DNA of 64,000 bases. Origin: Streptomyces griseoruber (GTDB lineage: Bacteria > Actinomycetota > Actinomycetes > Streptomycetales > Streptomycetaceae). Under the pieces are notes generated by a model, which searched no databases, had not been told where the DNA came from, and was given only the letters and a program-made list of their open reading frames with translations. The stretch spans positions 129,759 to 193,758 of the forward strand of contig NZ_KQ948766.1 in assembly GCF_001514205.1 (NCBI RefSeq), written 5' to 3'. Below are positions 60,542 through 64,000 of the stretch, in pieces. Position 1 is the stretch's first letter. Each line of letters opens with the position of its first letter. The translations under genes and the position numbers were made by a program.

Positions 60542-63286
60542 ATGAAGCAGCAGGGTGTGCATCCCGAGGGCGCGGAGGGCACCTCTGACGCTGCGTCGCG
60601 CCCGGACGGTCCCGAGAGCCCGGAGAACCCCGCAACCGCGGAGGAGGGCGGCAGCGCCCCGAAGGAGCCGCTCGACGGGTCGCGGGACGAGGCGCACGTC
60701 GACGAGGTCGAGGGCGACGAACCGCTGCTCCCCGCGCGCGTGCACCGCCCCTCCGACCTCATGCGCCTGCTGGTGGGCGTGCTCGCCGTCATCGTGCTGC
60801 TGGGCATCGCCGCCTTCGCACACGGAACGACCTCGGGTCTCGAACAGGACATCAACAAGGGCACGGGTCAGGCGCCCGACCTGCTCATCAAGATCGCGGG
60901 ACTGGCGTCCAGCATCGCGATCCTGCTGGTCCCGGTGGCCTTCGCGATCGAGCGGCTGATCAAACGGGACGGGCTGCGCATCGCCGACGGCGTGCTCGCC
61001 GCCGTCCTCGCGCACGGTGTGACTCTCGCCACGGACCTGTGGGTCGCCAAGGCGGCCCCGGACTCGATCCAGGAGGCGCTCACCCAGCCCTCCCCGGGCG
61101 ACATCCACGCCCTCACGGACCCGGTGCACGGCTATCTCGCCCCGGTCATCGCGTACATGACCGCCGTCGGCATGTCGCGTCGGCCGCGCTGGCGCGCGGT
61201 GCTGTGGATGGTGCTGCTCCTCGACGCGTTCTCGATGCTGGTCACCGGCTACACCACGCCGTTCTCGATCATCCTGACGGTGCTGATCGGCTGGACCGTG
61301 GCCTACGGCACGCTGTACGCGGTCGGCTCGCCGAACGTGCGGCCCACCGGACGGACGCTGATGGCGGGCCTGCGGCACGTCGGCTTCCATCCGGTGAGCG
61401 CGGCCCGTGAGGAGGCGCCGGACACCTCCGAGACCGGCGACCGCGGCCGGCGCTACTTCGTCACCCTGGAGGACGGCCCGCCGCTGGACGTCACCGTGGT
61501 CGACCGGGAGCAGCAGGCCCAGGGATTCTTCTACCGCGCGTGGCGCAATCTGACCCTGCGCGGCTTCGCCACCCGCAGCAGCCTCCAGTCGCTGCGCCAG
61601 GCGCTGGAGCAGGAGGCCCTGCTCGCCTACGCGGCGATCGCGGCGGGTGCCAACGCTCCCAAGCTGATCGCCACCTCCGAGCTCGGCCCCGACGCCGTGA
61701 TGCTCGTCTACGAGCACACCGGCGGGCGCACCCTGGACTCGCTGGCGGACGAGGAGATCACCGACGACCTCCTGCGGGACACCTGGCACCAGGTGCGCGC
61801 CCTGCAGTCCCGGCGTATCGCGCACCGCCGGCTGGTGGGGGACGCGATCCTGGTGGATCGTTCCGGCACGGTGATCCTCACCGATCTGCGCGTCGGCGAG
61901 ATCGCGGCCGGTGATCTGCTGCTGCGCATGGACATCTCCCAGCTGCTCGTGACCCTGGGGCTGCGCGTGGGCGCCGAGCGGGCGGTCGCCTCGGCGGTGG
62001 GCGTGCTCGGCCCGGACGCGGTGGCGGACTGTCTGCCGATGCTTCAGCCCATCGCGCTCAGCCGCTCCACGCGCGCGACGCTGCGCAGACTGGCGCGGGA
62101 GCGGGCACAGCGCGAGCGCGAGGCGGTCCTGGAGGCGTCCCGGCAGGCCAAGCAGGCCCGGCTGGAGGCGGGGCACGAGGCGGAGCCGGTCTCCGAGAAG
62201 GCCGAGAAGAAGGCCGTACGGGCACAGGCGCGTGCCGAGAAGCGGGCCATCGACGAGGCTCTGGAGGAGGCCCGCGAGGAGGATCTGCTGACCCAGATCC
62301 GGCATCAGGTGCTGCGGATCCGGCCCCAGGCCCCGGTCGAGCCGGCCCGGCTGGAGCGGGTGCGGCCGCGCACCCTGATGAGCTTCATCGCCGGCGCGAT
62401 CGGCGCGTACTTCCTGCTGACGCAGCTCACGCACATCGAGTTCGGTCCGCTCGTCGCCAACGCCGAGTGGGGCTGGGTCGCGGCGGCCGTGCTGTTCTCG
62501 GCGCTGAGCTATGTCGCCGCCGCGATGAGCCTGCTGGGGTTCGTGCCGGAGCGGGTGCCGTTCCCGCGGACCGTCGCCGCGCAGGTCGCGGGGTCGTTCG
62601 TGAAGATCGTGGCCCCGGCCGCGGTCGGCGGGGTCGCGCTCAACACACGCTTCCTCCAGCGTTCGGGGGTGCGCCCCGGGCTCGCGGTGGCGAGCGTCGG
62701 CGCGTCGCAGTTGTTCGGGCTCGGCTGCCACATCCTGATGCTGCTGTCGTTCGGCTATCTGACCGGTACCGAGAAGACGCCGTCGCTGTCGCCGTCCCGC
62801 ACGGTCATCGCGGGTCTGCTGACGGTGGCGGTGCTCGTGCTGGTGGTGACGTCGGTGCCGTTCCTGCGGAAGTTCGTCGTCACGCGCGTGAGGTCACTGT
62901 TCGCGGGTGTCGTGCCGCGCATGCTGGACGTACTGCAGCGGCCGCAGAAGCTGGTCACCGGCATCGGCGGCATGCTGCTGCTGACCTTCTGCTTCGTGAT
63001 GTGCCTGGACGCGTCGATCCGCGCGTTCGGCACGGAATCGTCCTCGATCAGCATCGCCAGCGTCGCGGTCGTCTTCCTCGCCGGCAACGCGCTGGGCTCC
63101 GCCGCCCCGACCCCGGGCGGTGTCGGGGCGGTCGAGGCGACGCTGACGGTCGGTCTGATCGCGGTCGGCCTGCCCAAGGAAGTGGCCGCTCCCGCGGTGC
63201 TGCTCTTCCGGCTGCTGACCCTGTGGCTCCCGGTGCTGCCGGGCTGGCTGGCCTTCAACCAGCTGAGCCGCAAGGGCGCGCTCTAG
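60542..63286 (+). CDS. Large membrane protein: kinase-like domain plus LPG-synthase-type membrane domain
   Basis: A 914-aa protein. An acidic N-terminus is followed by several spans (LLVGVLAVIVLLGIAAFAHG onward), a kinase-like middle (HTGGRTLDSLADEEITDDLL; IAHRRLVGDAILVDRSGTVI) and a C-terminal eight-span YbhN/lysylphosphatidylglycerol-synthase-type domain. It lacks the C-terminal acyltransferase domain of true MprF. The kinase core is atypical (no clear HRD-Asn-DFG). Likely lipid or envelope related. ATG at 60542; GTG at 60518 is possible. Confidence 0.8.
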   Translation: MKQQGVHPEGAEGTSDAASRPDGPESPENPATAEEGGSAPKEPLDGSRDEAHVDEVEGDEPLLPARVHRPSDLMRLLVGVLAVIVLLGIAAFAHGTTSGLEQDINKGTGQAPDLLIKIAGLASSIAILLVPVAFAIERLIKRDGLRIADGVLAAVLAHGVTLATDLWVAKAAPDSIQEALTQPSPGDIHALTDPVHGYLAPVIAYMTAVGMSRRPRWRAVLWMVLLLDAFSMLVTGYTTPFSIILTVLIGWTVAYGTLYAVGSPNVRPTGRTLMAGLRHVGFHPVSAAREEAPDTSETGDRGRRYFVTLEDGPPLDVTVVDREQQAQGFFYRAWRNLTLRGFATRSSLQSLRQALEQEALLAYAAIAAGANAPKLIATSELGPDAVMLVYEHTGGRTLDSLADEEITDDLLRDTWHQVRALQSRRIAHRRLVGDAILVDRSGTVILTDLRVGEIAAGDLLLRMDISQLLVTLGLRVGAERAVASAVGVLGPDAVADCLPMLQPIALSRSTRATLRRLARERAQREREAVLEASRQAKQARLEAGHEAEPVSEKAEKKAVRAQARAEKRAIDEALEEAREEDLLTQIRHQVLRIRPQAPVEPARLERVRPRTLMSFIAGAIGAYFLLTQLTHIEFGPLVANAEWGWVAAAVLFSALSYVAAAMSLLGFVPERVPFPRTVAAQVAGSFVKIVAPAAVGGVALNTRFLQRSGVRPGLAVASVGASQLFGLGCHILMLLSFGYLTGTEKTPSLSPSRTVIAGLLTVAVLVLVVTSVPFLRKFVVTRVRSLFAGVVPRMLDVLQRPQKLVTGIGGMLLLTFCFVMCLDASIRAFGTESSSISIASVAVVFLAGNALGSAAPTPGGVGAVEATLTVGLIAVGLPKEVAAPAVLLFRLLTLWLPVLPGWLAFNQLSRKGAL

Positions 63287-63291
63287 GAACC

Positions 63292-63312
63292 TCCGGACGC
63301 CGCCCGTCCGGA
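63292..63312. terminator. Short stem-loop after the membrane protein gene
   Basis: TCCGGAC pairs with GTCCGGA around gccgccc, starting six bases past the stop. The stem is only 7 bp, so it is a weak candidate. Confidence 0.5.
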
Positions 63313-63393
63313 AACCCTCGGCAGAGCGGTACGGCGTACCTCGTACGGCCCGTGCCCCGCGCGCGGGGGCGGGTCCGACCCCACGATGGGATC

Positions 63394-64000
63394 ATGCCGA
63401 ACCCCGCCCGTCTGCGCGCCGCCGCCCTGACCGCGACCGCTCTGCTGCTGACCTCCGCGTTGGCCGGCTGCGGCGAGGACGCCGGGGACGAGGACCTGAC
63501 GGGGCAGAAGCTCGACTGGGAGGGCTGCCCGGCCCCGTCCGCCTCGGAGGGCGGCGGCACCGCCCCGTCCCCGCTGCCGGACGGCGACCGCTGGCAGTGC
63601 GCCACCATGAAGGCGCCCCGGGACTGGGCCGACCCCAAGGGCGACACCATCAAGATCGCGTTGATCCGGGCCGAGGCGAGCGGTGACCCGGGCCGGCGGA
63701 TCGGGTCGCTGGTGTTCAACTTCGGCGGGCCCGGCGGCTCGGGCGTCAGCGCCCTGCCGGCGTTCGGCGAGGACTACACGACCCTGCGCACCCGCTACGA
63801 CCTGGTGAGCTTCGACCCGCGCGGGGTCGGCCGCAGCGCGGGGGTGAAGTGCGAGAACGACCAGCAGCTCGACGCGTACTTCCAGCAGGACATGACCCCC
63901 GACGATGCCGCCGAGCGGACCACGCTGCTGGACAACACCGAGGCGTTCAACGCGGCCTGCCAGAAGCGCTCCGGGACGATGCTGCCGCATGTGCGCACCA
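63394..64000 (+). CDS. Tripeptidyl aminopeptidase-type lipoprotein, N-terminal part (cut by window edge)
   Basis: The frame from ATG 63394 encodes a lipoprotein signal (RLRAAALTATALLLTSALAGC, lipobox LAGC), then an alpha/beta-hydrolase start: VFNFGGPGGSGVSAL is the oxyanion loop and SFDPRGVGRS follows, as in Streptomyces Slp/Tap tripeptidyl aminopeptidases. The nucleophile elbow and the rest lie beyond base 64000. It probably trims peptides at the cell surface. CACGAT plus six bases precedes the ATG, hinting at a leaderless start. Confidence 0.85.
   Translation, partial: MPNPARLRAAALTATALLLTSALAGCGEDAGDEDLTGQKLDWEGCPAPSASEGGGTAPSPLPDGDRWQCATMKAPRDWADPKGDTIKIALIRAEASGDPGRRIGSLVFNFGGPGGSGVSALPAFGEDYTTLRTRYDLVSFDPRGVGRSAGVKCENDQQLDAYFQQDMTPDDAAERTTLLDNTEAFNAACQKRSGTMLPHVRT

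Overview
This is a Streptomyces chromosomal window: coding GC is very high, genes are densely packed with many ATGA/GTGA overlaps, and a long run of genes is recognisable from the core chromosome of S. coelicolor (the das, nrd, sigR-rsrA, wblC and adnAB neighbourhoods). Species cannot be fixed from the sequence. No prophage, CRISPR array, rRNA operon or classical insertion sequence was seen.

Layout. 1-2.8 kb: chitobiose uptake (dasB partial, dasA) diverging from its regulator dasR, with two DasR-like operators. 2.9-5.4 kb: a DUF3311/sodium-solute symporter pair and an acetyltransferase. 5.4-11.1 kb: class Ia ribonucleotide reductase nrdAB under a cobalamin riboswitch and probable NrdR boxes, then two small reverse-strand genes and an AraC-type gene resembling nrdS. 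11.1-13.6 kb: a two-gene albaflavenone operon (epi-isozizaene synthase and a CYP170A1-type P450). 13.9-20 kb: peptide deformylase, a TPR protein, a coupled pair of membrane HD-domain proteins, and the thiol-stress switch sigR-rsrA with its own SigR promoter. 20-27.5 kb: SRAP protein, M50 protease, aroA, rsgA, an SMR pump, a TetR regulator, hisN, a CBS protein and a Fur-family regulator. 27.6-30.1 kb: two identical initiator tRNA genes flanking a Sel1-repeat gene. 30.1-39.4 kb: UPF0182 protein, YlbL-type PDZ/Lon protease, moaE abutted by a MITE-like element, an SDR, a zincin-like protein and a NUDIX hydrolase. 39.4-42.6 kb: a TerD-AIM24 fusion with two further AIM24 genes. 42.7-46.2 kb: a YgjP-type metallopeptidase, a 27-residue peptide gene coupled to a ThiF-like gene, and an ABC1 kinase. 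46.2-50.3 kb: wblC with a long attenuator-like leader, uvrD2, and mycoredoxin under a SigR promoter. 50.3-60.4 kb: nudC, an M20 dipeptidase, adnB/adnA and an alkyltransferase-like protein. 60.5-64 kb: a large membrane protein and a truncated tripeptidyl aminopeptidase.

Themes. Stress and repair recur: sigR-rsrA, mycoredoxin, UvrD2, AdnAB, SRAP, ATL and NudC, with wblC for antibiotic stress. SigR-type promoters (GGGAAT-18-GTT) lie in front of both sigR and the mycoredoxin gene. The least explained unit is the short Cys-containing peptide gene at 43481-43564, whose stop codon overlaps the start of a ThiF-like, possibly leader-binding protein. That arrangement resembles RiPP precursor/partner pairs, but the assignment is inference.
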